From: Bacteroidales bacterium
GTDB lineage: Bacteria; Bacteroidota; Bacteroidia; Bacteroidales; UBA12077
Assembly (NCBI GenBank): GCA_013138975.1
Contig: WTBR01000041.1
Span: 1 to 64,000, forward strand
Reading direction: 5' to 3'
Length of the DNA: 64,000 bases
Shown here: piece by piece, positions 53,806-61,901 of the stretch
Layout: each line of letters opens with the position of its first letter
Numbering within the stretch: position 1 is the first letter of the stretch
Position numbers and translations under genes: made by a program
The notes under the pieces: generated by a model
What the model was told of the DNA's origin: nothing
Seen by the model: only the letters and a program-made list of their open reading frames with translations
Databases searched by the model: none

Positions 53806-54402
53806 ATGACTAAACACGATGAAGGATATATAAAATTTAATTTGAGTTGGGAAGAAAAAGACTTTGACTTTAACGATAAGGACTTCCTTCAAATAAATTC
53901 ATATCGCAATAAATTTTACAAGTTAGGATTAATTGGTGCTTATCCTGATGGAATTGGCTTTGGAAATATTAGTATTCGAAATAATAAGAATGAATTTATT
54001 ATTTCGGGTTCTGCAACTGGTAATTTTAAAAATCTTACTAAAAAACACTATTCTTTAGTAAAAGATTATAATATTCATAAAAATAGTGTTCTTTGTGAAG
54101 GCCTAAATAAAGTTTCATCAGAATCGTTAACACATGCTACAATTTATGAAACCAACTTAGATGTTAATACTGTTATTCATATACATCATGAAACCATGTG
54201 GAGCAGATATTTAGACGATTTGCCTACTACGGATAAAAAAGCTGAATTTGGAACTCCTGAAATTGCAATGGAAATAAAAAAATTAGCAAATCAAGATTCA
54301 GGAATAATTATAATGGGCGGACATCGGGAAGGAATAATTGCTTATGGCAAATCCTTATTTGAAGCTGAAGAAATAATATTAAATTACTTTAATAAATTAT
54401 AA
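53806..54402 (+). CDS. Class II aldolase/adducin-family enzyme of the mtn cluster
   Basis: 198 residues. Zinc ligands His125, His127 (VIHIHHE) and His173 (GGHREG), with catalytic Glu106 in VSSESLTHATIY; these match the class II aldolase fold. Also YPDGIGFGNISIR, the usual substrate-phosphate loop region. Sitting between mtnA and mtnP it is either MtnB (methylthioribulose-1-phosphate dehydratase) or an Ald2-like aldolase giving DHAP plus methylthioacetaldehyde. No mtnC, mtnD or mtnW gene is in the window, which favours the aldolase route without proving it. mtnP follows after 2 bp. Confidence 0.82.
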   Translation: MTKHDEGYIKFNLSWEEKDFDFNDKDFLQINSYRNKFYKLGLIGAYPDGIGFGNISIRNNKNEFIISGSATGNFKNLTKKHYSLVKDYNIHKNSVLCEGLNKVSSESLTHATIYETNLDVNTVIHIHHETMWSRYLDDLPTTDKKAEFGTPEIAMEIKKLANQDSGIIIMGGHREGIIAYGKSLFEAEEIILNYFNKL

Positions 54403-54404
54403 AA

Positions 54405-55160
54405 ATGACAAAAGTTGCAATTATTGGTGGATCAGGTTTAGAAGATCCTAACATTTTAAAATCACCTAAAATTATAAAAGTGGATACTCCTTTTGGTGAA
54501 CCTACATCGGAATTAACATGTGGAAAAATCGGAGATATCGATGTTGTTATTTTATCGCGTCACGGTAAAAAACATACTATTCCACCAACTCAGGTTAATA
54601 ATCGTGCTAATATTTGGGCTTTGAAAGAACAGGGCTGTAATTTTATATTAACTACAACCGCTTGTGGCAGTTTACGTGAAGAAATTGGACGTGGTGACCT
54701 GGTAATTATTGATCAGTTTATTGATTTTACAAAACATCGTAAAACTACGTTTTTTGATAAATTCGAGGAGGGAGAAATGAAACATACTCCAATGGCTGAT
54801 CCTTTTGATTCAAATTTAAGAAACTTACTTATCCAATCGGCCGAAGAACTAAAACTTAAATACCATAAAAGTGGAACGGTAGTTAGTATTGAAGGGCCAA
54901 GATTTTCGACACGAGCAGAATCAAATATGTTTAGACTGTGGGGTGCTGATATTATTAATATGTCTGTTGCTCCTGAGGCTATACTTGCGAACGAAATAGG
55001 ACTACCCTATGCATCTATTGCCATGAGTACCGATTATGATTGTTGGAAAACCGATGAAGAACCGGTTACATGGGAGGCTGTACTGGAAATTTTCAATCAA
55101 AATGTGCATAATGTTATTGACTTATTATTAGCAACTCTCAAGAGAATTGAAAAAAAGTAA
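54405..55160 (+). CDS. mtnP: S-methyl-5'-thioadenosine phosphorylase
   Basis: 251 residues. IIGGSGLEDP at the N terminus, phosphate-binding SRHGKKHTIPPTQVNNRANI, TTACGSLREEIGRGDLVI, and the nucleoside-binding EGPRFSTRAESNMFR followed by MSVAPEAILANE and MSTDYDCW. It cleaves methylthioadenosine (or 5-deoxyadenosine) with phosphate to adenine and the 1-phosphosugar, feeding mtnA. It is the last gene of the run and is followed by the tRNA gene. Confidence 0.93.
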   Translation: MTKVAIIGGSGLEDPNILKSPKIIKVDTPFGEPTSELTCGKIGDIDVVILSRHGKKHTIPPTQVNNRANIWALKEQGCNFILTTTACGSLREEIGRGDLVIIDQFIDFTKHRKTTFFDKFEEGEMKHTPMADPFDSNLRNLLIQSAEELKLKYHKSGTVVSIEGPRFSTRAESNMFRLWGADIINMSVAPEAILANEIGLPYASIAMSTDYDCWKTDEEPVTWEAVLEIFNQNVHNVIDLLLATLKRIEKK

Positions 55161-55248
55161 AAATATTTTTTGATTTTTTTCAAAAAGTATTGTGTAATTA
55201 ATAACAAATCGTTAATATTGCAATCCCAAATTTATCGTAAGATAAATA

Positions 55249-55322
55249 GGGCCCATAGCTCAGCTGGTTAGAGCACCTGACTCATAATCAGGGGGTCCCT
55301 GGTTCGAGCCCAGGTGGGCCCA
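55249..55322 (+). tRNA. tRNA with CAU anticodon (Met elongator or Ile2)
   Basis: A complete cloverleaf: acceptor GGGCCCA/TGGGCCC, D stem GCTC/GAGC, anticodon stem CCTGA/TCAGG with loop CTCATAA, T arm CCTGG-TTCGAGC-CCAGG and discriminator A. CCA is not encoded. The CAT anticodon is shared by elongator Met and lysidine-modified Ile2, and the identity is not settled by sight. Part of its sequence recurs at 57450-57498 and 60210-60306. Confidence 0.93.
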
Positions 55323-55330
55323 CAGGCACA

Positions 55331-55363
55331 AAAAGACTTCTAGGAAACTAGGAGTCTTTTTTT
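55331..55363 (+). terminator. tRNA terminator (also the 3' end of the Fic gene)
   Basis: Stem AAAAGACTTCTAG / CTAGGAGTCTTTT with a GAAA-like loop and T run. It is nearly identical to 60274-60306. The convergent Fic gene's stop codon (55348-55350) lies inside this stem. Confidence 0.85.
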
Positions 55364-56937
55364 ATGGGGTTCTTGCCAATGTTATTTGCTCCTTTATTTT
55401 TGTAAAAAATAGTCTTGTAATTATCTTCAATTTTAACAACTTCTTCATTGGTAAGAGCTACAAATTCATTGTCTTGAGCACGTTTTGATAGTTTTCCTTC
55501 ATTCTGTTCTAAAAACCTTACAATTAATGCCACTGATTTATCAGGCATATCAAACTCATCTTCCAAATACCTTTTAAACTGATCATAACAGGTAAGATAT
55601 TTTATTTCATCAGGTATTATATGTTCAATAGTATCCAGCACACAATCATATAAAAACTCAGCTTGTTTGGTTGCATCAAAATAACGATAGTAATCTATTG
55701 TTTCGTTAAGCACTTCAACATTATGATCGTTTGTTCCTTTCCACTCAATAAAATCCAATAAAGGATATGAATAAGATTCCAACACCTTACGATAATTATC
55801 AATATGATCCAAAATTGAAGCAGAAACAGGAAATATAATTCCTTGTTGCGAGAACCTTTTTTTTGCCAACACATGATGTATCAGATAGCGATGAATCCTT
55901 CCATTTCCATCTTCAAAAGGATGAATAAGAACAAATCCAAAAGCAATAATTGCTGCAACAATAACAGCATCTGTTTCTGATTCCAATAACTGTTTTGAAG
56001 TAGCTATCAAACCATCAATTAATTGGTTTAAATCCTTCCAGTGTGAAGATATATGGTCTGGAATAGGTTCTCCTGTATTACGATCGTGTTCGCCAACAAA
56101 ACCTCCTTTTTGGCGAAATCCCATATCTAAAAAGCGAGCGTTAGCTATAACAACTTGCTGCAAACGAAGAAGTTCTGTTTTACTTAAATCGTTCACACCT
56201 GCCTGTCCTATTGCCTTTCCCCAACGTGCAGCTCTTTGACTTTTGGGGCTTTCACCTTCGATACTAAATGATGCTTTAGAATCTTTTAACAATAAAAAGG
56301 CTGAGGCACGTTGTAAAATATCCTTATGAATGTTTTTCAGATAACTGTTTTCTTGCTGTGCAAAATCAGCCGCAATATATTGTTCCAATTTCGGAGTCTT
56401 TCGTACTAAAGGACAAAAATCTTTTGTACCGGTTAAATTATTAATGACACGATGACGTATTGATTTCTCACCACCTGCAATAACATACTGAAGCTTTTCA
56501 TCCACTAATACAGTATATTTTATTTTGGTATCGGCATCAGGTATTTCTATTCTTTTATTTAGAAGCCATTCATACAAAAACCATATTTTTCGACTATACT
56601 GCCCTGTAGGTTCTGTTTGTACCAGCACCATTATATCTTTTTCTGCTAGTTTTTCAAAGAGTTTTTTAAGCACTAATAAATTTACCCCTTCGTACTTGAA
56701 TGCGAATATTAACTGACCATACAAAGAATCCTCAGGTTTATGTTTTGGAGTTAATACATTCCATGCATCAATTTTGTATTTCCTGTTTTTAGTGCTTATG
56801 AGTGAAATAACTTCCGGTATAGGTACTTTAAGGTTATAGGCATTAATAATTGCTGCATAACCTTCTATACTTCCCTCTTCAGGAATAGTCCGTCCGTGAA
56901 AAACAGACGCATTGTATGAAATATGAACGCTTTTCAT
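55348..56937 (-). CDS. Fic-family protein (AMP-transferase type), long form
   Basis: 529 residues. Fic motif HPFEDGNGRIHR near 338-349 gives the catalytic His and phosphate loop. A class II-type inhibitory motif SFSIEG lies near 223-228, so the enzyme is probably autoinhibited. C-terminal helices may sense a partner or DNA. Such proteins AMPylate host or partner targets, often in toxin-antitoxin-like or defence settings. The last residues and the stop lie in the duplicated tRNA terminator, so the 3' end may have been created by island insertion. Confidence 0.85.
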   Translation of the reverse strand: MKSVHISYNASVFHGRTIPEEGSIEGYAAIINAYNLKVPIPEVISLISTKNRKYKIDAWNVLTPKHKPEDSLYGQLIFAFKYEGVNLLVLKKLFEKLAEKDIMVLVQTEPTGQYSRKIWFLYEWLLNKRIEIPDADTKIKYTVLVDEKLQYVIAGGEKSIRHRVINNLTGTKDFCPLVRKTPKLEQYIAADFAQQENSYLKNIHKDILQRASAFLLLKDSKASFSIEGESPKSQRAARWGKAIGQAGVNDLSKTELLRLQQVVIANARFLDMGFRQKGGFVGEHDRNTGEPIPDHISSHWKDLNQLIDGLIATSKQLLESETDAVIVAAIIAFGFVLIHPFEDGNGRIHRYLIHHVLAKKRFSQQGIIFPVSASILDHIDNYRKVLESYSYPLLDFIEWKGTNDHNVEVLNETIDYYRYFDATKQAEFLYDCVLDTIEHIIPDEIKYLTCYDQFKRYLEDEFDMPDKSVALIVRFLEQNEGKLSKRAQDNEFVALTNEEVVKIEDNYKTIFYKNKGANNIGKNPIKKDS

Positions 56938-57110
56938 GTTTTTTTGTAATTAATGAACGCTTTTACAAGTGCAAAAATATCTTAATTTTTCTGAAAAACA
57001 ATTGCCAGTTGAGAAAAATACACGCAAAAGTATGTTTTGTATGAAATACGCACGCCATTTGCCTTTTTACATGCTGCCGAACTATGGCTTCCATATCAAT
57101 ATTAGTAAAA

Positions 57111-57131
57111 AAATACCCAAGAAGGGTATTT
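57111..57131 (+). promoter_or_regulatory. Palindrome upstream of a -7 box, candidate operator
   Basis: AAATACCC (57111-57118) and GGGTATTT (57124-57131) are perfect 8-bp arms with a 5-nt gap. The candidate -7 box TATTTTTG lies at 57134-57141, directly downstream. A repressor bound here would cover the spacer. No -33 TTG is obvious. The site lies upstream of the 90-aa gene. Confidence 0.45.
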
Positions 57132-57168
57132 CGTATTTTTGTATAATATTAACCAACAATATTTTTAA

Positions 57169-57441
57169 ATGAATAACAGCATGTCGATTACGGTGTTAAA
57201 GTATTTAAATGAACACCAAGATGGAGAATTTCATAGCGTAGATCAGATTTTAAAAGATCTAAGTGATGAAGAAAAAGGATTAGTTTTAATGGAGTTAAGT
57301 GAGAAACTCTTTATTGATGCAAAACCCTATTACGAAATTGGAGGATTTTTCGGTTGGACTACAAATGTGAGTAGTGAAGTAACTTTTGAGGCAATTATTT
57401 TGCCTGAAGGAATCAATTATTTAAATTCAAATCACACTTAA
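57169..57441 (+). CDS. Small hypothetical protein (90 aa)
   Basis: Two possible starts: 57169 (MNNSMSI) and 57181 (MSITVLKYLNEHQDGEF), the second being the more natural N terminus. The first half has a winged-helix-like pattern (TVLKYLNEHQDGEFHSVDQILKDL). The second half ends in a hydrophobic strand and AIILPEGINYL. The resemblance to small HTH proteins is only by pattern. It is preceded by a palindrome/-7 box and followed by a tRNA remnant. Function unknown. Confidence 0.55.
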   Translation: MNNSMSITVLKYLNEHQDGEFHSVDQILKDLSDEEKGLVLMELSEKLFIDAKPYYEIGGFFGWTTNVSSEVTFEAIILPEGINYLNSNHT

Positions 57442-57449
57442 TTTAGGAA

Positions 57450-57498
57450 ACTCATTCTCAGGTGGCCCCTGGTTCGAGCCCAGATTGATCCACAGGCA
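57450..57498 (+). pseudogene. tRNA 3'-half remnant (attachment-site-like copy 2)
   Basis: From the anticodon loop onwards it matches the CAU tRNA at 55249: ACTCAT, then TCAGG-GG, CCCTGGTTCGAGCCCAG and CCACAGGCA. Only the 3' half is present, which is the part usually copied by tRNA-targeting integrases. The D arm is absent, so it cannot make a tRNA. Confidence 0.75.
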
Positions 57499-57505
57499 AT
57501 CAAGT

Positions 57506-57540
57506 GGTTATAAATAATACTTTATAACCTCTTTTTTTTT
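57506..57540 (+). terminator. Hairpin with T run after the tRNA remnant
   Basis: GGTTATAAA / TTTATAACC with a short loop (TAATAC), then a T10 run. It takes the place that the AGACTTCTAG terminator holds behind the intact tRNA. Confidence 0.75.
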
Positions 57541-57727
57541 GCACGCAAATTATTTAATTAATAAGCATAATATTGCCATAGCAACAATCATAAGCCACAA
57601 AAAAATCTGAAAATTCCATTTCTTGCTTCTTCAAAAATAAAAAATAACTACAGGATGTAAATGCATACCCGATAATTATTAAATTTGGATTGTATTAAAA
57701 AGCAAATTACTAAATAATAATATTTAT

Positions 57728-59524
57728 ATGACAGGTCTATTCAATAAAATACTTATTGTAAATCTCAGTTCCGGAAAACAACAAACCTTAGAATTAGAGG
57801 ATAAGATATATGAGGATTACCTTGGAGGTAGAGGATTGGGCGTAAAATTATTTACAGATAAGGTTTCTCCAAAAACGGATCCGTTAAGTAAAGAAAATAT
57901 TCTTGTTTTTACCGTGGGACCTATTACAGGAACTTCAGTTTCAACAAGTGGCCGAATGTCGCTAGTTACAAAATCTCCTTTAACGGGAACAATATTTTAT
58001 TCAAACACAGGAGGCATGTTTGGTTTTAGTTTGAAGCGTTGCGGTATTGACGGGTTAATTGTTGAAGGAAAATCCGACATGCCTTGTTATTTAGTTGTTG
58101 ATGGTGAAAAGGGTATAAGTATTAAATCCGGAAATGCACTTTGGAATTTGGATACAGAAGAAACCTATGAAGAAATAAAAAAGATTGAAGGTGATAGAAG
58201 CCATTCTTTAATGATAGGGCCGGCAGGAGAAAACCTAGTAAGGATTGCATCGATAATGAACGATGGAGGAAGGGCATTTGGGCGTGGAGGAGTAGGTGCG
58301 GTAATGGGTTCAAAAAATTTAAAAGCCATTGTGGTTAAAAATGGAAAACAAAAAACACCTGTTCATAACGAAGAGCTATTAAAAACTTATGCAAAATCGG
58401 CACAAGATAAAATTAAAGCCTTGCCTATAACTCGCGCTGCTTTACCTTTGTTCGGGACAGCAGGAATATTGCATGTTACTAATAGTTTAGGAATGTTACC
58501 CATACGTAACTTTAAAAAAGGATTTCATAAGGAGGCGGATAAGACAGGAGGAGAGGCTATCCGAAAAGAAATATTTAGCAAATCGGAAGCTTGTTATGGC
58601 TGTTCCATACGTTGCGGGCGATATACAAAAGCTGGTGGTATGAAAGGCAAGGGCCCGGAATACGAATCGGTATGGGCACTAGGCGCCAATTGCGAAATAT
58701 TTAATCTATTAAAAATAACCCAGGCCAATTATTATTGCAATAGTTTAGGTTTGGATACTATTTCTATGGGTGTTACCATTTCGTGTGCAATGGAACTGCA
58801 GGAAAAAGGATTGTTTCCTTATCCACAGATGCAATTCGGCAATGAGGATATTTTAATAGAAACTGTTAAAAACACTGCATATCGTAAGGGTGTTGGAGAA
58901 GAATTGGCTGAAGGTTCTAAACTACTGGCTGAAAAATATGGAGATCCGGAAACAGCTATTCAGGTAAAAGGCTTAGAAATTCCGGCTTATGATCCCAGAG
59001 GAGCTTTTGGCCATGCTCTGGGTTATGCAACCAGCAACCGTGGAGGCTGTCACCTTAGCGGATACCTTGCGGCTATGGAATTATTTTCAGCTCCCAAAAG
59101 GGTGCCTCGCTTTACACAACAAGGAAAGCCAGACTTATTGGTTCTAAAACAAAATCAAAGTGCTGTGGAAGATAGTTTGGTTTGTTGTAAATTCGTTGGT
59201 TATGCGTTGGGATTTGATTTTCAATCACGTTTTGTAACAGCAATTACCGGTTACGATTTTAACATTAGCAGATTATTGGAAATAGGGGAAAGAATTTATA
59301 ATCTGGAAAGACTGTTTAATATAAAAGCCGGGTTTACGAATAAAGAGGACAATTTACCGGATCGTTTTAAAAACGTTCCATTTAAAGAAGGTTTATCGAA
59401 AGACAGGATTGTGCCTCTTGATGATATGATGAAATCATACTACAATGTAAGAGGTTGGAATGAGCAAGGGATACCCGAGCAAAAAAAATTATTGGAGTTA
59501 GGCATAATAGAGTTAAATAATTAA
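57728..59524 (+). CDS. Aldehyde:ferredoxin oxidoreductase (tungsten/molybdopterin)
   Basis: 598 residues, close to the family norm of about 605. The N-terminal domain begins LFNKILIVNLSSG and has YLGGRGLGVKLF and the GPAGENLVRIASIMNDGGRAFGRGG pterin-binding region. The [4Fe-4S] cluster is held by Cys289, 292 and 296 (CYGCSIRC) plus Cys486 or 487 (DSLVCCKF). It oxidises aldehydes to acids and reduces ferredoxin, so it implies anaerobic metabolism and a bis-pterin tungsten cofactor. A class II aldolase gene follows after 2 bp. The codon and base composition looks less AT-rich than neighbouring genes. Confidence 0.9.
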   Translation: MTGLFNKILIVNLSSGKQQTLELEDKIYEDYLGGRGLGVKLFTDKVSPKTDPLSKENILVFTVGPITGTSVSTSGRMSLVTKSPLTGTIFYSNTGGMFGFSLKRCGIDGLIVEGKSDMPCYLVVDGEKGISIKSGNALWNLDTEETYEEIKKIEGDRSHSLMIGPAGENLVRIASIMNDGGRAFGRGGVGAVMGSKNLKAIVVKNGKQKTPVHNEELLKTYAKSAQDKIKALPITRAALPLFGTAGILHVTNSLGMLPIRNFKKGFHKEADKTGGEAIRKEIFSKSEACYGCSIRCGRYTKAGGMKGKGPEYESVWALGANCEIFNLLKITQANYYCNSLGLDTISMGVTISCAMELQEKGLFPYPQMQFGNEDILIETVKNTAYRKGVGEELAEGSKLLAEKYGDPETAIQVKGLEIPAYDPRGAFGHALGYATSNRGGCHLSGYLAAMELFSAPKRVPRFTQQGKPDLLVLKQNQSAVEDSLVCCKFVGYALGFDFQSRFVTAITGYDFNISRLLEIGERIYNLERLFNIKAGFTNKEDNLPDRFKNVPFKEGLSKDRIVPLDDMMKSYYNVRGWNEQGIPEQKKLLELGIIELNN

Positions 59525-59526
59525 CT

Positions 59527-60141
59527 ATGATAGATAAAGAAACATTTAATAGTTTTGACCTTGTAGGCAAAGACCTAAGTAACAGGGGTTACAACAGCAG
59601 TTATTCTGGAAACATTTCCATGAAAAGCGGAGGCAAAATTATTATTACAAGGCGATCAGCTATGTTAGGTTGGTTGCAGCCCGAAGATTTGGTAATTATT
59701 GATTTGGAAGAAGAAGATGCGCATAGCGGGCTTGTAGCCAGCACCGAATCTAATGTACATCGTAATATATACAAAGAAACTGATGCCATGGCGATTGTGC
59801 ATGCTCATACTCCTGCATGTACAGCTTTATCTATGGTAGAAGATGAAATTACCTGCATAGATGCAGAAGGAATGCTTATATACAAAAAAATTCCGGTTGT
59901 AGAATGTGATGTTCCTGTTGGATCCTATGAACTTGCTGAAAAAGTTGCATCTACGTTGAAAAATTATCCTGCAATGATAGTACGGGCACACGGTGTATTT
60001 GCCAAAGGAATTACTTTAGAGGATGCTTTAGGAGTACTTACAGGAGTTGAGCAATCTGCTGATATTCTTTATCGCATCAAATTAATGGGACAACCATTAA
60101 AAAGAGATTATTCAAAAGAAAAAGGATTCAGTAATTGGTAA
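59527..60141 (+). CDS. Class II aldolase (fuculose-1-phosphate aldolase family)
   Basis: 204 residues. Glu74 and zinc ligands His92, His94 and His155 fall at nearly the same positions as in E. coli FucA (E73, H92, H94, H155). Further blocks: YSGNISMKSGGKIIITRRSAM and VRAHGVFAKG. It should split a 1-phosphoketose into DHAP and an aldehyde. Co-translated with an aldehyde oxidoreductase (2-bp gap), it could hand the aldehyde to that enzyme. It is a second, non-identical aldolase besides the one in the mtn cluster. Confidence 0.85.
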   Translation: MIDKETFNSFDLVGKDLSNRGYNSSYSGNISMKSGGKIIITRRSAMLGWLQPEDLVIIDLEEEDAHSGLVASTESNVHRNIYKETDAMAIVHAHTPACTALSMVEDEITCIDAEGMLIYKKIPVVECDVPVGSYELAEKVASTLKNYPAMIVRAHGVFAKGITLEDALGVLTGVEQSADILYRIKLMGQPLKRDYSKEKGFSNW

Positions 60142-60209
60142 AAAATAAAATAAGAACGCTAAGTAAAAGAATTAGTAGAAATATTGATCTTTTTTTTTAC
60201 TAGTACGTT

Positions 60210-60306
60210 GCTGGTTAGTGCATCCTAACTGTCAGGGGGTTCCTGGTTCGAGGCCTGGTGGACCCACAGGCACATAAAGACTTCTAGGAAACCAGGAGTC
60301 TTTTTT
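60210..60306 (+). pseudogene. tRNA remnant plus terminator (attachment-site-like copy 3)
   Basis: Similar to the CAU tRNA from the D loop (GCTGGTTAG) through the T arm (CCTGGTTCGAG, degenerate) and on through CCCACAGGCACA to the terminator AGACTTCTAGGAAAC. The anticodon stem is lost and there is no 5' acceptor, so it is not functional. The flanking terminator is nearly identical to 55331-55363. It ends at the 3' end of the next Fic gene. Confidence 0.8.
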
Positions 60307-60315
60307 ATTTAAGAA

Positions 60316-61437
60316 CTATCCCTCTAAAATTCTAATTAAATCATTATTTAAATAATAGACTTCTTTGCCATCTTGTTTAGGGCTTAAAATACCGAGTTTT
60401 GTTAGTTCTTGCATATATTTTGAAAGGGTTGTTCGACTTGAACGTTCCAATATATCGCCCAGAAGTTTTGGCTTTATATAGGGCTGCATAAAGAGAGCTT
60501 CATTTATCTCTTTATTATACCATTTTAATTTTTCTTTTCCATATTCAAGGGTTGCATCCATTTGTAATACAATTTCATCAATTAAATGATTCGTATATAA
60601 TGCAGTATCCTGAACTGCTTTCATCATATAAAGCAACCAGGGTTTCCATTCTCCCCTTTGAGTAACTGCTCCTAATTTAAAATAATAATCATCTTTATTT
60701 TCAATGATATACTTACTGAGATATAATACTGGCTGAGAAAGTAAATTTTGATTAACCAAATACAATAAATTTATAATTCGTCCTGTTCTTCCATTCCCAT
60801 CTGAAAATGGATGAATTGCTTCGAACTGATAATGAGCTATGGCCATTTTTAACAATGGATCAGTATTATATTCTTTATTATCAGCAAGGTATTTAATAAA
60901 ATTATTGATAAGTTCTTTAAGAATAGTTTCTCCTCTTGGAGGTATATAAATAATTTCTCCTGCTCTTAAATCACTATTTCCTCTGCGAATAACTACCTGT
61001 GATTGAGGAGAACGCAATTCCTGAGTTGTGTTTTTAACTTTCTGATAAACTTGTAGAATTGTTGTTAAGCTTACTTCTTTCTTATCTTGTATATTATTAT
61101 ATCCAGCCCATAATGCTTCTCTATATCTGAGAACCTCCTTTGTGTTTGGAGATGCATTTTCTTCTTTTAGAGAATCTGATACTGCTTTATATAATTCATC
61201 TTCTGTTGTAAATATATTCTCAATTTCTGAAGAACTCTTAGCTTCCTGTAATGTTAGCGTATTAATAAGCATCGCAGGATTGGGTAATCTATATAAATTT
61301 TTATTTAATTCCGCTAAATTTCTACTTGCTAAACCCCACTCAAGTAAAATGTCTTTATCGATAATATCCTCTTTTGGTGGTAATAAAGGTAAGTTATTAT
61401 ATGGTTTTGTTCTGTCAAACATTTTTATCGCGTCCAT
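60316..61437 (-). CDS. Fic-family protein with C-terminal winged helix
   Basis: 373 residues. N-terminal Fic/DOC-N-like part with inhibitory motif SSEIEN (69-74). The Fic core motif HPFSDGNGRTGR is at about 207-218. The C-terminal about 60 residues are a winged-helix-like domain (LLGDILERSSRTTLSKYMQELTKLGIL), suggesting DNA binding. Its upstream region has repeated TGTTCA/TGAACA motifs, so autoregulation is plausible. Class II Fics of this type typically AMPylate targets or themselves. Confidence 0.85.
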   Translation of the reverse strand: MDAIKMFDRTKPYNNLPLLPPKEDIIDKDILLEWGLASRNLAELNKNLYRLPNPAMLINTLTLQEAKSSSEIENIFTTEDELYKAVSDSLKEENASPNTKEVLRYREALWAGYNNIQDKKEVSLTTILQVYQKVKNTTQELRSPQSQVVIRRGNSDLRAGEIIYIPPRGETILKELINNFIKYLADNKEYNTDPLLKMAIAHYQFEAIHPFSDGNGRTGRIINLLYLVNQNLLSQPVLYLSKYIIENKDDYYFKLGAVTQRGEWKPWLLYMMKAVQDTALYTNHLIDEIVLQMDATLEYGKEKLKWYNKEINEALFMQPYIKPKLLGDILERSSRTTLSKYMQELTKLGILSPKQDGKEVYYLNNDLIRILEG

Positions 61438-61452
61438 TTTATCACTATTTAT

Positions 61453-61568
61453 TGAACATATCGTAAATATATGTCCAATTATTTAAAAAACCAAACATCA
61501 TGTTCATTTTTTGCGCATTTAGTGAACATGTCTTTGTTTTGTGTTCAATTTCTTAATATCTCTGAACA
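61453..61568 (-). promoter_or_regulatory. Cluster of TGTTCA/TGAACA operator-like motifs upstream of the Fic gene
   Basis: TGAACATAT...ATATGTCCA at 61453-61477 (one mismatch), CATGTTCA/TGAACATG at 61499-61506 and 61523-61530 (exact), TGTTCA at 61542-61547 and TGAACA at 61563-61568. A further TGTTCA is at 61738. The grouped inverted half-sites look like sites for a dimeric regulator, perhaps the Fic protein's own winged-helix domain. Confidence 0.5.
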
Positions 61569-61773
61569 TTAATGTTAAAAGTACTAGACTTTATATTTCA
61601 AGATTTAAGTAATAGTGATGACCTCCGATTTTTTATTTAGTAAACATTAAAATACAGAATATTTAAGGTTTACTTGGATTCTGACATTAATATTGTTTCT
61701 TAAATACGCAACAAACATTAATTTTTTCAAATTTTAATGTTCAGTTAAATTATGGCTTTAAAATATAAAAAAA

Positions 61774-61901
61774 GAGGGTGTCCAAAAAGTCCAAAAGTTG
61801 TCTATACTTCGACAAGCTCAGTATGACAACTTTCTATCAATCAGCTTGCAATAATGCGTCAGTGGAAGTGTTTTTGTTTTAAAACTAGCTTTTTGGACAT
61901 A
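61774..61901. repeat. Inverted-repeat element (GTGTCCAAAAAG family)
   Basis: GAGGGTGTCCAAAAAG on the left and CTTTTTGGACATAC on the right form terminal inverted repeats around about 120 bp. Internal stem: TTGTC ... GACAA around 61800-61830. The left end is shared in part with the element at 53632-53784. It does not code. Confidence 0.55.

Larger units (their letters stand above)
57442..57727. other. Gap with tRNA remnant and terminator
   Basis: 286 bases. Holds the tRNA remnant at 57450-57498, the hairpin at 57506-57540 and then about 190 bp of AT-rich DNA before the oxidoreductase gene. No gene is seen. Confidence 0.6.

Noticed and set aside
56969..57172. A 67-codon plus-strand frame before the 90-aa gene
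   Set aside because: It covers the promoter/palindrome region, has no family pattern and ends into the next start.
60210..60306. A second functional tRNA
   Set aside because: The 5' acceptor strand and anticodon stem are missing, so no cloverleaf can form.
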